A stretch of 64,000 nt of DNA, from positions 115,422,042 through 115,486,041 of the forward strand of contig CM060704.1 of NCBI GenBank assembly GCA_030686995.1. The letters run 5' to 3'. Numbering within the stretch: position 1 is the stretch's first letter; each line of letters begins with the position of its first letter. A program made the translations under genes and the position numbers. Below, piece by piece: positions 36,693-47,741 of this stretch. Source of the DNA: Artemisia argyi (lineage: Eukaryota; Streptophyta; Magnoliopsida; Asterales; Asteraceae). Under the pieces are notes generated by a model. It was given only the letters and a program-made list of their open reading frames with translations. It ran no database searches and was not told the DNA's origin.

Positions 36693-37576
36693 CCCTTACA
36701 GGTCTAACCCACAATCCGAGACCAAGTCAAGCAAACGGACACCATTTATACTATTTTTACACCAGACGAAATCTTTTACAAAACATTTTAAAATCCCTTT
36801 TTAATCCACGGAAAACTTGACAATCGATTTATAACCGGTTTTAACAAAGAAAATAATATAAATAGATTTAGTTTTCGACATACCCAAAAGAAGAACGAGA
36901 GAAAGGGAGATGAGAGGCGGCGATGGTGATGAACATGAACCAAAAATGAACCAACAACCACGGTCTAACCCAAGACACACGATCCTTGAATCCTTCGTAA
37001 CTTGACCCAAAAGAAGAGTAGTGGGGTAGCATAGTAATGGCGGCAGCGTAGGTGGCCCGTCAAAGGTGACGACGCCGGTGAGGTGAGGAGGAGGGAGGAG
37101 GATAAAAGGGTGTTATGGTTTGTTTATAAGAAAAATGAAATGGAAACTCTAGTAGTTAAGTTTATATACACAAAATGTTAAAAACCAAATAAAAAGTTTC
37201 AAAAACTTATGGGCGGTGGTGAAAAATTATCATAGGGACCAAAGCATAATTTATGCAATCTTTTGTGGTTTTGCGGTTCGGGACTCATTTATACTAGTTA
37301 ACGATCAATTCTTGACACGAAAATTTAGCCATCGCGTTGAAAATATTTTTTCCTATAAAAACGAGTATTCACACGACTAGTATTCCATAAATAATATATT
37401 AAACAAATCAAATTGCTCATCGATTTTAGAGTTTTGTTGGTACACGTTGAGTGTGGTTTTCACGTTTCGCGAGATATCTTCATGTTTTCACGTCAAATGA
37501 GTTCGCAAGAGTTCGTAAATGAAAGATAAAGATTATTCCTTGTAAAAATACGTTTGGGAAATTACGAGGTGTTACA
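36693..37576 (-). mobile_element. 5' part of a long LTR with TGTAACA end (minus strand)
   Basis: On the minus strand it starts TGTAACACCTCG at 37576 and runs into element B at 36692. It has a TATATAAAC site near 37165 and a pyrimidine-rich leader (37090-37110), as in the solo LTR at 14751. It may be the other end of the LTR at 10553-12100, with B inserted between. Flanks ACTAT (10548-10552) and AATAT (37577-37581) agree in four of five bases. Confidence 0.45.
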
Positions 37577-38500
37577 AATATCCAATATTTAGGTAATATA
37601 CCCTTAAACAACATAAATTTAATACCATATTCTCCTTTTTATCATAAAATTGACTGCTTAATCCTTTTTAGAGTGAGAAACTATTAGGTTCTCTTATTCT
37701 CAAATTTTATATCTTATATTACCTTTCTTGGCAATATGCCCATATTTAAATGTGTTGAATGTATTATACTTTAACGTAACTATACGATTAGCCGTGCATG
37801 GCGTCGATGGTGTATTGTAGCGTTAATTTGCGTGTGCAACTTATTTTATATGTATATATGGGTATTAAGAAGTAAGCAAAACCAATCAGAGCATATATTG
37901 TTGTTGCTTTATCATGAGGTCGTATAGAGAAAGACAAGGTATAAAAATCAAACCTTCTTTTGGGTATCATATTTAAGTTAATGGTAATTCGTTCTATTTA
38001 ATCGTTTGAGAGGTGATAGAGTAACCCTTATGCTTATAAGCAGTGAATAAATTAAGCAGTTTTGTATACGGTGTTTGGATTTGCTTATTGGCTATGGTAA
38101 AAAAGTTAAGTTAATTTCAGAATAAGCAGATAAAGGTCACAGCCTGCTTATTGAAACTGCTTATTCCCCCCCCCCCCCCCCCCCCAAATAAGCAGTTAAG
38201 TGGATAAGTTTTGGATTCGTGGTTTTTTTTAACTGGCTAAAAGTAAGCAATTTTGAATGCTTCAAACTATTTTTTACACTTAAATAAGAAAACAATTACT
38301 AGTTGTTGTTTTTATCCAAATGCTCAAAATTGGTTACTTTAGTAGTATATTCATTGAGTGTACCATATGATATGTGTCGTGTAATTTTAGTGAACTATGT
38401 TATTTTTGAATAATAGTATCATCTTTAATCATTATATGTTTATTAGTTATCTTATGACTATATCATTGACTAATGGATGTTTTATGCATGTTAGGGTTAG
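37577..38500. other. AT-rich non-coding flank with a poly-C run
   Basis: Contains 20 C at 38166-38185 amid AAGCAG/CTGCTTA repeats (38040-38230) and GTGTTTGGATT / ATCCAAATGC near the ends (38070-38340), which may be a small degraded MITE. The last part precedes the MCM5 pseudogene and would be its intron. Confidence 0.4.
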
Positions 38501-39224
38501 TTTGAAATTGCGGCAGCAGAGGTTAGTGCAAATTTGAAGACAAGGGTTACTAGAGAAACCAGTGAATTGGAGGAACCACAAACAGGGGAGGTTCAAATAT
38601 TGCAGAAATCAGATGAGGACCCTTTATCTATGAGAGTCTTGGGGTTCGTATCTTACTTTTTTTTCTTTTAGCGTATTCTTAGGTCCGTATTAAATTATAA
38701 AAATATCTTATGGTTTCGGTGAATGTTTTAATGATAGGCACAATATATCTCCAAATTGGTTAAGGTATTTGGGATTAGTATTACTGCATCCCGAACAAAG
38801 GCTAAAGCTACTTATGTGCATTTGTTGTGTAAGAACTGTAAAAACATGAGGGTGGTTCCTTGCCGCCCGGGGCTAGATGGAGCAATTGTGCCAAGATCAT
38901 GTGACCATGTACCATAAGTAAGTAACTTCACTAGCTCATTACTACTTTTCATTTGCATTTGAACCTTTTTAATATATGGAATCTGATTGTTCGTAATTGT
39001 TACAGCCTGGTGAAATGGCATGTCCTATCGATCCATGGATTGTGGTTCCAGATAAAAGCAAGTATGTTGATCAACAGACATTGAAACTTCAGGAGAACCC
39101 TGAGGAAGAGTGTTTAATTTACAATTATTTTCTACCGAGATTTACAATATTAATCTTTAGCATTAAGTTGATATTTTGCTCTGTTCTTTTAACAAAAAGA
39201 AGGATGTGCCAACTGGGGAGCTAC

Positions 39225-41579
39225 TGATAAGGATTTAAAATGTGCATTTTTAGGGATCATTTAGCCTATAAACTCGTACATATTTGATCATTTATTGCCC
39301 TAAATCATTTCTTTCGAGTTTTAGGTACTTAGGAAGCAAATGTTGGAAAAGGATGCATTTTTGGCTAACTTGAACAAGAAAATGCAGAAAATGACGAAGT
39401 CACAAAAACGTCACAAAAAAATGAGATGTAACGTCGTTAGGATTACCAAGTGACGCCGTCACATGATGAATGAAGTTTACAGATCAGTTATAAAATTTTT
39501 AAGTGACGTATCAAGCGACGGTAACGGTCTAGAGCTGACGGCGTCAGGACCAAATTCATGAAGCGCGACGATGTCACAAACCATATGGTGACGCCGTCAC
39601 AACAAGTAGATGCAGATCTCAAAACCTAATGATGGTGAGATGATGGTGTCACAACTATAAAGTGACATCGTCACAATTATAAATCTATATATATATTCGT
39701 ATGTTTTCTATTATTCATGTAACATCTTGGAGGGATATCTTGTAAACACTTTGGTGCACGAATTTTACAGATCTTTTAAGGGTTTTTAGCTCCCAAACTC
39801 CATTTTCCAATTGAAGATAAGTTATCCCTCTTTAATAATTCAATATGTCTATGTGTTATTTGATTATATGTGTATCTTCTCTTCTTTTTAACATGATTGG
39901 CAAAATTATTTAGTGTTTGCTTAGGATTGAATGAAACATAGTTATTGATTATTGATTGTTGTCTCTTGTTTGATTAGTTGTCATCGCGTTAGGAGTAGGA
40001 AAACTGGCTTTATCTTAGTATATTAGCTTGAACATCCAACTAAACGCTTCTTTACTAGAGTGCACTAGTTGTTTTATTCGTTATATTAATTGCGTGAATT
40101 AAGGATTATTGACATTAAGAGTATTAATGAGACTGCATAATTGCGGATTCGTGACATTAAGATTTTATAACGAGACCAATATATTCATAGAGTTAGGGAA
40201 AGTGACATCACCCTACGACCAATATTAAGGAATACAACGTTCTAAATAAAACAAGTACGTGAAAATTCGACTAATCAATAAGAGATAACTAGGGAGTAAT
40301 AAAATTCTAAGTAAACACCTTTATCTATCATACGAGTTCACCAATTAACTTTTCCATTTAATTAGTTTAATTTAGTTTTTTTTTTAAATGTAAATTCATT
40401 AAGAAAGAAAGCCATAAAAGGCAATAGTACAAAAAGACAACAAACTAAAAGGCATTGGACAAATTTCCAAGCTCAATACAAGATAATACCAACTATGCAT
40501 CCTACAAGAGAAAACAGTCCAAACTATACAGCCAAGAGTACTCTGAATACATCAACTTGGATACTGAAATCAATCAGCATCACAGTGAAACATCACCATA
40601 CTCAAAACTACATAGAGGACACATTCCTGCAGGAAGCAAAGAACAATAGCTAACAACAAAATACATGGATCAATGACAAATACAAAATAGACCATCTAAC
40701 ATGACATAATCAACATAACACCAGAAGTAACATCTTCAAAGCTGAATCCAACATCATCCAGTCACTAACAGATCTTCAACACTTCACCATGATGGAATTG
40801 CCTCCTTAAAAACCTTTATCCAAGAAAACCCAAAGAGGGAAAAACATGAAGTAAAGGATAAAAAGAGTACAACTTCCAAATAAACAGAAAATTCATATGG
40901 TTAAAGCCAAATATCATAAAAATCATCAGCTGATAATAGCAAATAATACCCCAGATCAGAACCAAACCACACCAGATAGATCCACAACAACCTGATAAAG
41001 TCACCATAACCCCAATCCAGTACATAAAACATAATCATATCCAAAAAAACTAGCCTGATCAAAATCACCCACATTGAAATCATCATCATCATCACATTCA
41101 AAAATAGTGTTACAATCCCAAAATCCAGTACTCTCATGAGACCAATTAATCCAAATACACATCATAGTAATAATCCTCATAATGAAATATCCTTAGTATT
41201 AATCTCATCTTCTAAACTGCTATAATAAGCAACTTTGGAAACCGGAAAATTCCAAATAGATGCAGCCTTAACAACATCAGGAGAAAACTTAACATTAAGT
41301 CCAATAAGTTTAATTTAGTTTTGATTAGCTTAATTAGTAGTAAAAAAACCAAACTCTTCAAACTCCGAGATTTTTATTTATTTTACAAAAAATTATGAAA
41401 TTACAAAAATAATCATCTCTCACCTTTAGACCTATTTTTTCATACAGTTCAGCCTTCACAACACTATTCTCCTAGAGAATGATTAATCCTTCGTGTCTTA
41501 CATATACTACACTACAACGATTAGGTGCACTGCCTAGGAGGATTGTAAAACTTTTTCAGTGTTACAATTCGCCACATCA
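39225..41579 (+). mobile_element. Solo LTR of the element B family, TSD GCTAC
   Basis: Starts TGATAAGGATTT, as the B 3' LTR at 24214 does, and ends CGCCACATCA. GCTAC flanks it at 39220-39224 and 41580-41584, inside an MCM5 exon. TGACGCCGTCA motifs occur near 39450-39600 and a TATATATAT site near 39687. Without the LINE it is about 1.41 kb, the size of the B LTR. No internal region, so a solo LTR. Confidence 0.92.
40380..41306 (-). mobile_element. 5'-truncated LINE (L1-type) in the solo LTR
   Basis: A 16-bp duplication AGTTTAATTTAGTTTT flanks it (40364-40379, 41307-41322). The left edge is a T run followed by AAATGTAAATTCATTAAG, the reverse complement of a poly-A tail after a typical plant LINE 3' end. 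About 927 bp, no complete ORF; probably the 3' end of a LINE. Long imperfect TSD and tail fit target-primed reverse transcription. Confidence 0.75.
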
Positions 41580-42244
41580 GCTACCAAAGAACATGCTTCT
41601 ATCTGTTAACAGACATCTTGTACAAACAATTGTACCTAGTACAAGACTGACTATAATGGGAATCTACAACATATTTCAAGCGGCCAAGTCACCTACATCA
41701 CAAACTTTTTGTGCCTTTAATTCAACTTAGAGATTTAACTTTTCATACATTTTGTTTTGATGAATCTGTACGTTGTTTCATGTTAGGCCTTTCAACAATT
41801 CTACCATTTATGCTACAAAATCTGGAATAACCCAACATATTAATCTTACTCCTGAAATGGCAAATGAGATCAAGGTTTGGTTCTATCTTCCCCGGCTTTC
41901 ATGCATGCATTCTACTTTACTTCATAACAATGTATGAAGTTTAAATAACCTTAATTTGTTTTGTACAGCAAGCGAAAAACCAAATAAAGAGAAGACTGGG
42001 AATTGGAAGCCATTTATAACAGAGAAGACAAATTGATGATCTGACAAAAATGAGCCTGAATGAATCAATAGTGAGACTTCGATTCCATCTTAATTTACCA
42101 TTTCTATGTTTGTTCTTTTTTTCAAGTAAGAAACAGATGGAAGTTGATGTATGTTTTGACAGGTTAGGAGACCATTGATAATAATGCATAAAAGACGAAG
42201 TTGAGTACAAGATAGAGAGGTGTGTGATTATTCACAAAGCTTGA

Positions 42245-42667
42245 TAACCCCTATTGGAAATAAAAACAGTGTGCTAGATTGTCAATAAGAGATTTGTTTA
42301 GAAGACTTCAGATCTACCTAGAGAGTGTAAGATATAATCGGGTTGGGCGTCATTGGGCTGGCTGCAACTGTAGCAAAAATCGGGTCATAGTTGGACGAAA
42401 TTATATACAAGGGCATTAAATGCTCTACTATAATTCACTATTGTTGCAACGACATCGTTTGCACATCGAATAGGATTATTAACAATTAGGATATGCATTT
42501 TGTGAATTGAGGGAGTTTGTTTGGGAACGCCGAGTGAAATGGGGAGGGGATAATTAATGTTTGACCGGAAAAGCAGAAATTAATTGTTGATCCGAATGAA
42601 GGGTTATGTTTCCATGATAAGATTGAAAGATTGAAGACGATAATGTTTTTAAATGTGTTTAGGGTGT
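42245..42667. other. Flank between MCM5 pseudogene and element D
   Basis: Probably former MCM5 3' UTR and downstream sequence. No other feature seen. Element D begins at 42668. Confidence 0.4.
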
Positions 42668-44099
42668 TGATTAGGCGAAAAGTGAACCACTTTTAAGGGG
42701 TCATTTAAGCCCGAAGTTGAGATTATTTGATCAAATAGTGCCCTAAATCGTTCCTTTTGTCATTTTAGGTACTTTTGGAGTGAAATCTAGAAAAGGAAGC
42801 ATTTCGGACGTTTTTAGAGCATAAAAGTGAAGAAAACGGCAAAGTCTTAATTTTCCTTGCTGGGAACAGTACCTGACGGCGTCACAACTTCCTTAATGAC
42901 GGCGTCAAGAGTTACAAAAGAGGTGGATGTGGACAATACACGTGACGATCCAGAGAGTTTTGTGCATAGGAGATGACGCGTCACCCAAGGCAGTCATGGT
43001 CCAAGTATTAGTGACGGCCAAGAAGAAAATCACACATGACGGCGTCACAAGTGGATCTAGGCAATACGATTTCATTATAGGCGGCGAGTTGACGGCGTCA
43101 CAACCCAATACATGACGCCGTCACCCATTGTAATCTATATATAGTTTTCCAAATTTCATTCATTAGTGTGCAACTTTGAGGGAAAAACCCTACGTCGAAT
43201 TTTCCAGCTTTTTCAAGGGTTTAAACCCCTTGAATCTTTCATGTTCTATTAAAGATAAGTACCCTTTCAATTCATTCAATATGTCTATGTGTTGTTTGAA
43301 TATATCTTACGCTTGTCTTCAATTTAACATGCTCGGCTAGATTTCTTTTGTCTTTGCTTAGATGTAGTGAAACCTAGATGTTAATTATGGGTTGATTGTT
43401 TGTTTATAGTTGTTACGGATGATTGTATTCGATGTTAGGCTTAGGAAAACTGGCAGACTTCCATTGGTAACTTGCTTGAACGTCTTAAGAAAGATGATCG
43501 GAGGTGTACTACGATTTTTTGTTGTATTTAATGCGTAGGAGAATTCTAATGATTCCATGTTAGGAGCTTCTAACGGCTCGACATAGGAGTGAAGTAGGAT
43601 CCTATAGAGTTAGGGAATATTGTACACGGCTCTACGACTAGTATTAAGGAATAAGACCCCTCATCCATGCAATTGTAACAAGCTATCAACCTGTAAAAGA
43701 TATCTAGGGAGTAATGAAATATAAGTAAACACAACTTTCCTCATTATTGTTACACCACATTAGTATAATTAGATTAATTTTCATTTCTGTTATTTTATTT
43801 TGATTACATCTTTAGTCATTTGGGTTAGTTGGCTAGCAACTAATTCCGCCCACTCTTCCAAAACCCGAGATTTTAATTGCTTTTATAAAATATAAAAATA
43901 CAAAAAGAATCATCCCTCACCTCTAGACTTAGTTTAGGAGACTTTCTAATCCTAGCGACACTATTCCTGAGTTGAACGATCAATCCCCCGGTACTTGTCA
44001 TTATACTATACTACAACGATCAGGTACACTGCCTGGTGGGGGTTTTAAGCTTCTCGAGATCCCTTGAGAGGTAAAGCCTGGTGCGATTCCCACGTATCA
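42668..44099 (+). repeat. 5' LTR of element D
   Basis: 1432 bp, TGATTAGGCG...CACGTATCA. TGACGGCGTCA array at 42874-43123 and TATA box at 43136. Confidence 0.9.
42874..43123 (+). promoter_or_regulatory. TGACGGCGTCA palindrome array in LTR promoter of D
   Basis: Perfect copies at 42874, about 42897, 43037, 43091 and 43113 plus TGACGCGTCA near 42973 and half-sites, ending 13 bp before TATATATA. Spacing resembles that in C. Confidence 0.65.
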
Positions 44100-44105
44100 A
44101 GTTTC

Positions 44106-44124
44106 TGGCGCCACAGCCCGGGGA
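44106..44124 (+). other. Primer-binding site, element D
   Basis: TGGCGCCACAGCCCGGGGA, with the TGGCGCC start of the tRNA-Asp site but a changed middle; same change class as A (6470-6488). Confidence 0.65.
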
Positions 44125-44269
44125 ATAGTTATTGTCTAGGTTAGGATTTCTTTTTATTAGGTCTACTTGCTAGATTCCTTTCTAGTAAGATTTTATTTTT
44201 ATTTTTAGGTTTTCTTTAGTCTATCTCATTTCTTCGTGTCTTTGTTCGTAACCTTTACCATCCGACATC

Positions 44270-45885
44270 ATGGAAGGTGGTAACATCTTTGAACCCATCA
44301 ACCCACCACAACAAAACCACCCACAAAACCCACCACTAGCAAACCAACCTCTTAGGCCCCGAACCTTAGGAGAGTATTCCCGTCCTAGCGACCAAGGCTA
44401 TCAAAACACTATTGAGCTCACTCAAGGAGCTAATGTGTCCCCCTTGCGATCCGACACCATCCGGTTGGTGCAAAGCGGATGTGCATTCCATGGACTTCGT
44501 TCCGAAGATCCTAATCAACATCTCAAGGATTTCCTTAAGATCGTAGATTCCATAGACCTTGATGTTGTAAACAGAGAGTCGACCCGATTACGCCTATTCC
44601 AATTATCTCTACGTGATCAAGCTAGTCAATGGCTTAAACGTTTACCCGCGGGATCCATCACCTCATGGGATGATCTCACCACTCGTTTCCTTGCTCAATT
44701 TTTCCCACCGGGGAGAACTACCAAGCTTAGAAATGATATCTTGATGTTCCAACAACGTCAAGGTGAAACTCTATATGAAGCATGGACTCGTTTCAAGGAC
44801 TTACTCCAAAAAGTCCCTCATCATGGCATAAATCTTTGGCTCCAAGTCCAAATCTTTTATGACCATATCAACCTCTCCACAAGGCGGACCATTGACCAAT
44901 CGGCCGGTGGCAAGCTACGTGATCTAAGTGCGGAAGAATCATGGGAACTCATAGAAGATCTTGCTCTCTATGACAACGAAAGTTGGAATGATCCCCGTGA
45001 TTTGAACAAAATGGTCAAGGCAATATCTTTGCCTTCGAACAATTCTAGCACTCCCGACCGTAGGATCATGGAGCTTGAGGACCAAGTCAAGTTTCTCATG
45101 AAATCCTATGAAGCTCCTAACCCTTCAAGCCAAGTGAACAAAATCACTTCTTCATGCGAATTATGTAGTGGTCCTCATGACACTCGTGATTGCGTGGAAC
45201 TCCTCGGACAAGCTTTTGCGGACTACGCATCCTCGCGTACCGACGAAGCGGGAGATAAGTGGTACACTTTCAAACCCGAGCACCCTTACGGTGATTCCTA
45301 CAACCCTTCTTGGAAAAATCACTCGAACCTTAGGTGGAAACAAAACAAAACGTGCCCCAAAACAATTCTTCCAATCCACCTAATCGTTACCAACCAAACA
45401 GTCCACCCTCTAACCGTACTTTCAACAACAATCCTTCTAACAACTATGGTAGTACCAACAATCTTGAAGGGTTGATGTCCAAGTTTATGGCGTCTCAAGA
45501 AGCTCGCATATCTAAGTTTGAAGCCGATTTCAAACAAAAGCAAAGCGAGATGACCACCAAAATCGACACATTGTTGAAAGTTCTCAATGACCGAGAAATG
45601 GGAGCACTCCCATGTGACACGGTCAAGAACCCAAAACTAAACGTTAATGCCATATCATCGGTTTCGTCCCCTACTTCCTGTCCACAATACTATTCGGTCA
45701 AAGCAATGAGCACGTGTTTCAAGCAAACCCAAATTCTTCAAAAGGACCAATTGAATAAAACATCCGATATCAAACCGGTCAATAACATAGTTGAAACACC
45801 TCCTACACAAGACCTTGACGATGAATACAAGGAGCTCCAGCTTGAAAGCCCCGTCATTGATGTCTTAGCCCGTGCTCCCTACTAG
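44270..45885 (+). pseudogene. Gag of element D, one frameshift
   Basis: ATG at 44270 (MEGGNIFEPINPP). Capsid-type gag domain about residues 60-260: SGCAFHGLRSEDPNQHLKDF, QASQWLKRLPAGSITSWDD, FFPPGRTTKLRNDILMFQQ; then GGKLRDLSAEESW; a zinc-knuckle-like CELCSGPHDTRDC near 45157-45195; an Asn/Pro-rich linker; and a coiled segment FEADFKQKQSEM near 45520. A one-base loss near 45345 moves the frame to 45334-45885. A lacks that lesion but is shifted elsewhere, so it is a mutation rather than programmed frameshifting. A further deletion of about 12 bases and a stop near 45884 separate it from the protease. Confidence 0.88.
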
Positions 45886-45905
45886 AAAAATATGAGAAAT
45901 TTAAA

Positions 45906-46817
45906 TTGGGTAAAAATGGGACCGCCTTCATTCAAAATAAGTTGCCTAAGAAGCTTGATGATCTGGGTATATTTGTTTTGCCTTGTAAGATAGGAAAATC
46001 CGAAGCTTTTGACACACTAGCCGACTTAGGATCAAGCCTCAACTTGATTCCCTTATCCCTTTTCACCACTCTTAAGCTAGGAAAGTTAGAGGAAACGGAA
46101 GTACTAATTGGTCTAGCGGATGGAAGTATTGCCCATCCGGTCGGAATGATCAAGGATGTAGTGGTTCACGTAGGAAAGTTAACTATTTTAGCGGATTTTC
46201 ACATCCTAGATATGGTTAGTAATACTACATGCCCGTTGTTAGTAGGAAGAGGAATTTTAGTAACCGCTAGTGCCATGATAGATTGTAAGGAGTCTAAGAT
46301 AGCGGTAGGAGAAGGTGATACTTGGTCGGTTTATGATGTTAGAAAGCATAGCTACGATTGTGAGGACGAACCGACACCACATTGGGTAGAGATGAATAGG
46401 ATACCATCTAGATATGGGCCTTGGATAGAAAGAAACTTTATAGGACCTCAACGCCCATTCTATCTTGAAAAAGATTTCATCGATAAAACACATTCGGTGG
46501 AACAACTCATAGCTAGAGATGAGGAACTAGACCCTTTTGAGGATCCCCTAGTCTTTAGAAAAATGATTGAGTTCTTATGCGTAATGCCTATCAACATAAA
46601 GATGAACAAGTGGAAAAGGGAAGGGGATAAGTGTAAATGGAATTGGGACAAGCCACCTAAGGAAGGTGACGGATCATGGCATATGAAGATGATTTTATAT
46701 GATCCAGATGGAGAAAAGTTTGAGAGGTCATACCGTACCAAGAAAACCGATAGGAAGTTGAAACCTAAGTTTGATCCCAAAGATGTCCTCAATGAGGAGC
46801 TCACACATATAGGATAG
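45906..46817 (+). pseudogene. Retropepsin-type protease region of element D
   Basis: 303 codons. LADLGSSLNLIPLSLFTTL carries the Asp-Leu-Gly form of the catalytic motif (Asp near codon 37), GLADGSIAHPVG is flap-like, and LLVGRGILV the late motif. The tail (WERNFIGPQ-like, KWNWDKPPKEG) is shared with A. It was fused to gag originally; the Met at 45906 is internal. Predicted role: cleavage of gag in the particle. The reading frame of this part is intact. Confidence 0.8.
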
Positions 46818-47254
46818 CCCATGACCTTGAGTCTAGCTACAAGACTCGTAAATAAAGAAAAGCGCTTCTTGGGAGGTAACCCATGTTTTGTGTGATTTTT
46901 ATTTGTTTGATTGTTATTTGCTTCCGTATGCATGCTTTATTTTCATTGTTGGTAGATCATGTTTCAAACTAAAATTGTGAAAATGCTTTATTTTGTTGTT
47001 TAACTTCGTCTTAACTTCATATAAAGGTATTTTGCAAAAGCTAAATGTAAGGGGAAACCCCAAATTTGTTTCTAAGAACGAAATTGATCTTGATTCGCCA
47101 CAATATTAAATGAAAATGTGTATTAGTATTTGTTAGAGTCAAATGCTTGTATCGAGTCATAATGATGTTTTGCAGGATTTTCCATGAAGTAGGACATAAG
47201 TTTCTCTAGAAATTTTCCGAAAACTTAACGTAAAGATTTCTGCAGGTCACTTCT

Positions 47255-47288
47255 GACGGTGTCAGGAGTTAACTCCTGACGGCGTCAT
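47255..47288 (+). repeat. 34-nt palindrome built on TGACGGCGTCA (D)
   Basis: TGACGGTGTCAGGAGTT faces AACTCCTGACGGCGTCA, an inverted repeat with two mismatches and no loop. Confidence 0.85.
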
Positions 47289-47662
47289 GTGTAAAATTCT
47301 GGAAATTTTGCGAGTTTTGTTTTTCTAACGGAGTCTTAAAGTTTTTGTTAATTCTTTAGTTTTATAAACTCCAAGAAATCTGCAAACATTTATTCCATAA
47401 GCATTATATCTTAATTTGCTTTCTAGGATTTGTTAGTATATATAGATTGCCGCCGATTTTACGCGAGGTTGCCTTGTTTGTTTTCTCAGGTTTAACAAGT
47501 TATGTATGACAAGAAGATGATTTATTTTTCTGGAAGGGAAGCTTTGAATGTTCATTTTCTTGGAGGAAGATCTAACCTTGTTGACACACTATCCACACCA
47601 AACGAATCAAGGGAGTATTTGTTTTCATTCCTTTACCTATTTCACTTTTACATTCTTTAATT

Positions 47663-47682
47663 GAACATTGGGGACAATGTTC
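47663..47682 (+). other. Perfect stem-loop in element D
   Basis: GAACATTGGGGACAATGTTC, followed by CCTAAGTGTAAGGGGA. Confidence 0.8.
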
Positions 47683-47741
47683 ATCCTAAGTGTAAGGGGA
47701 GGGTAAATGATGATACCTTATAGGATACTATTGCAATCTAG

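Larger units (their letters stand above)
38501..42244 (+). pseudogene. MCM5: MCM5 replicative helicase subunit pseudogene, internally deleted
   Basis: Recognised from recalled plant MCM5 protein. Exon-like blocks: 38501-38643 (FEIAAAEV...PLSMRVLG), 38738-38917 (AQYISKLVK...HLLCKNCKN...SCDHVP), 39006-39104 ([20 protein letters not shown]), 39203-39224 plus 41585-about 41700 ([27 protein letters not shown]), then 41787-41874 (SGITQHINLTPEMANEIK), 41969-42070 (QIKRRLGIG...NESI) and 42163-42244 (VRRPLIIMHKR, DEVEYKIER, stop). The blocks cover part of the N-terminal OB/zinc domain and the extreme C-terminal winged helix; the whole AAA+ ATPase (Walker A/B) is missing. Introns remain, so it is a genomic duplicate. 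Lesions: CAG to TAA at 38915-38917, lost GT donor at 39105, solo LTR inside an exon, TAA in the sixth block, one-base deletion near 42192. MCM5 normally unwinds origins in the MCM2-7 ring. Confidence 0.9.
42668..47741 (+). mobile_element. Element D: Athila-like gag-protease element, 3' truncated
   Basis: 5' LTR 42668-44099, primer site 44106, gag from 44270, protease to 46817, 3' non-coding region to about 47741, where similarity to C (28440) stops abruptly. The rest of the 3' region and the 3' LTR are missing. Sister of A: same gag start, same protease tail. No pol. Gag-pro is nearly intact, with one frameshift and a small deletion. Confidence 0.9.
46818..47741 (+). other. 3' non-coding region of element D, truncated
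   Basis: Conserved box at 46862-46882, PPT-like motifs at 47041 and 47685-47700, palindrome pair 47255-47288, TATATATAG near 47440, stem-loop 47663-47682. Breaks off at 47741. Confidence 0.7.

Noticed and set aside
40455..41137. Small ORFs on both strands in the LINE segment
   Set aside because: Hydrophobic or low-complexity chance frames in a 5'-truncated LINE 3' end; no RT motif.
38501..42244. A functional MCM5 gene
   Set aside because: ATPase exons missing, stop and lost splice donor, frameshift near the C-terminus and a solo LTR in an exon.
45300..45480. Programmed frameshift between gag halves in D
   Set aside because: A lacks the one-base loss here and instead has its own lesion near 5395, so these are independent mutations.
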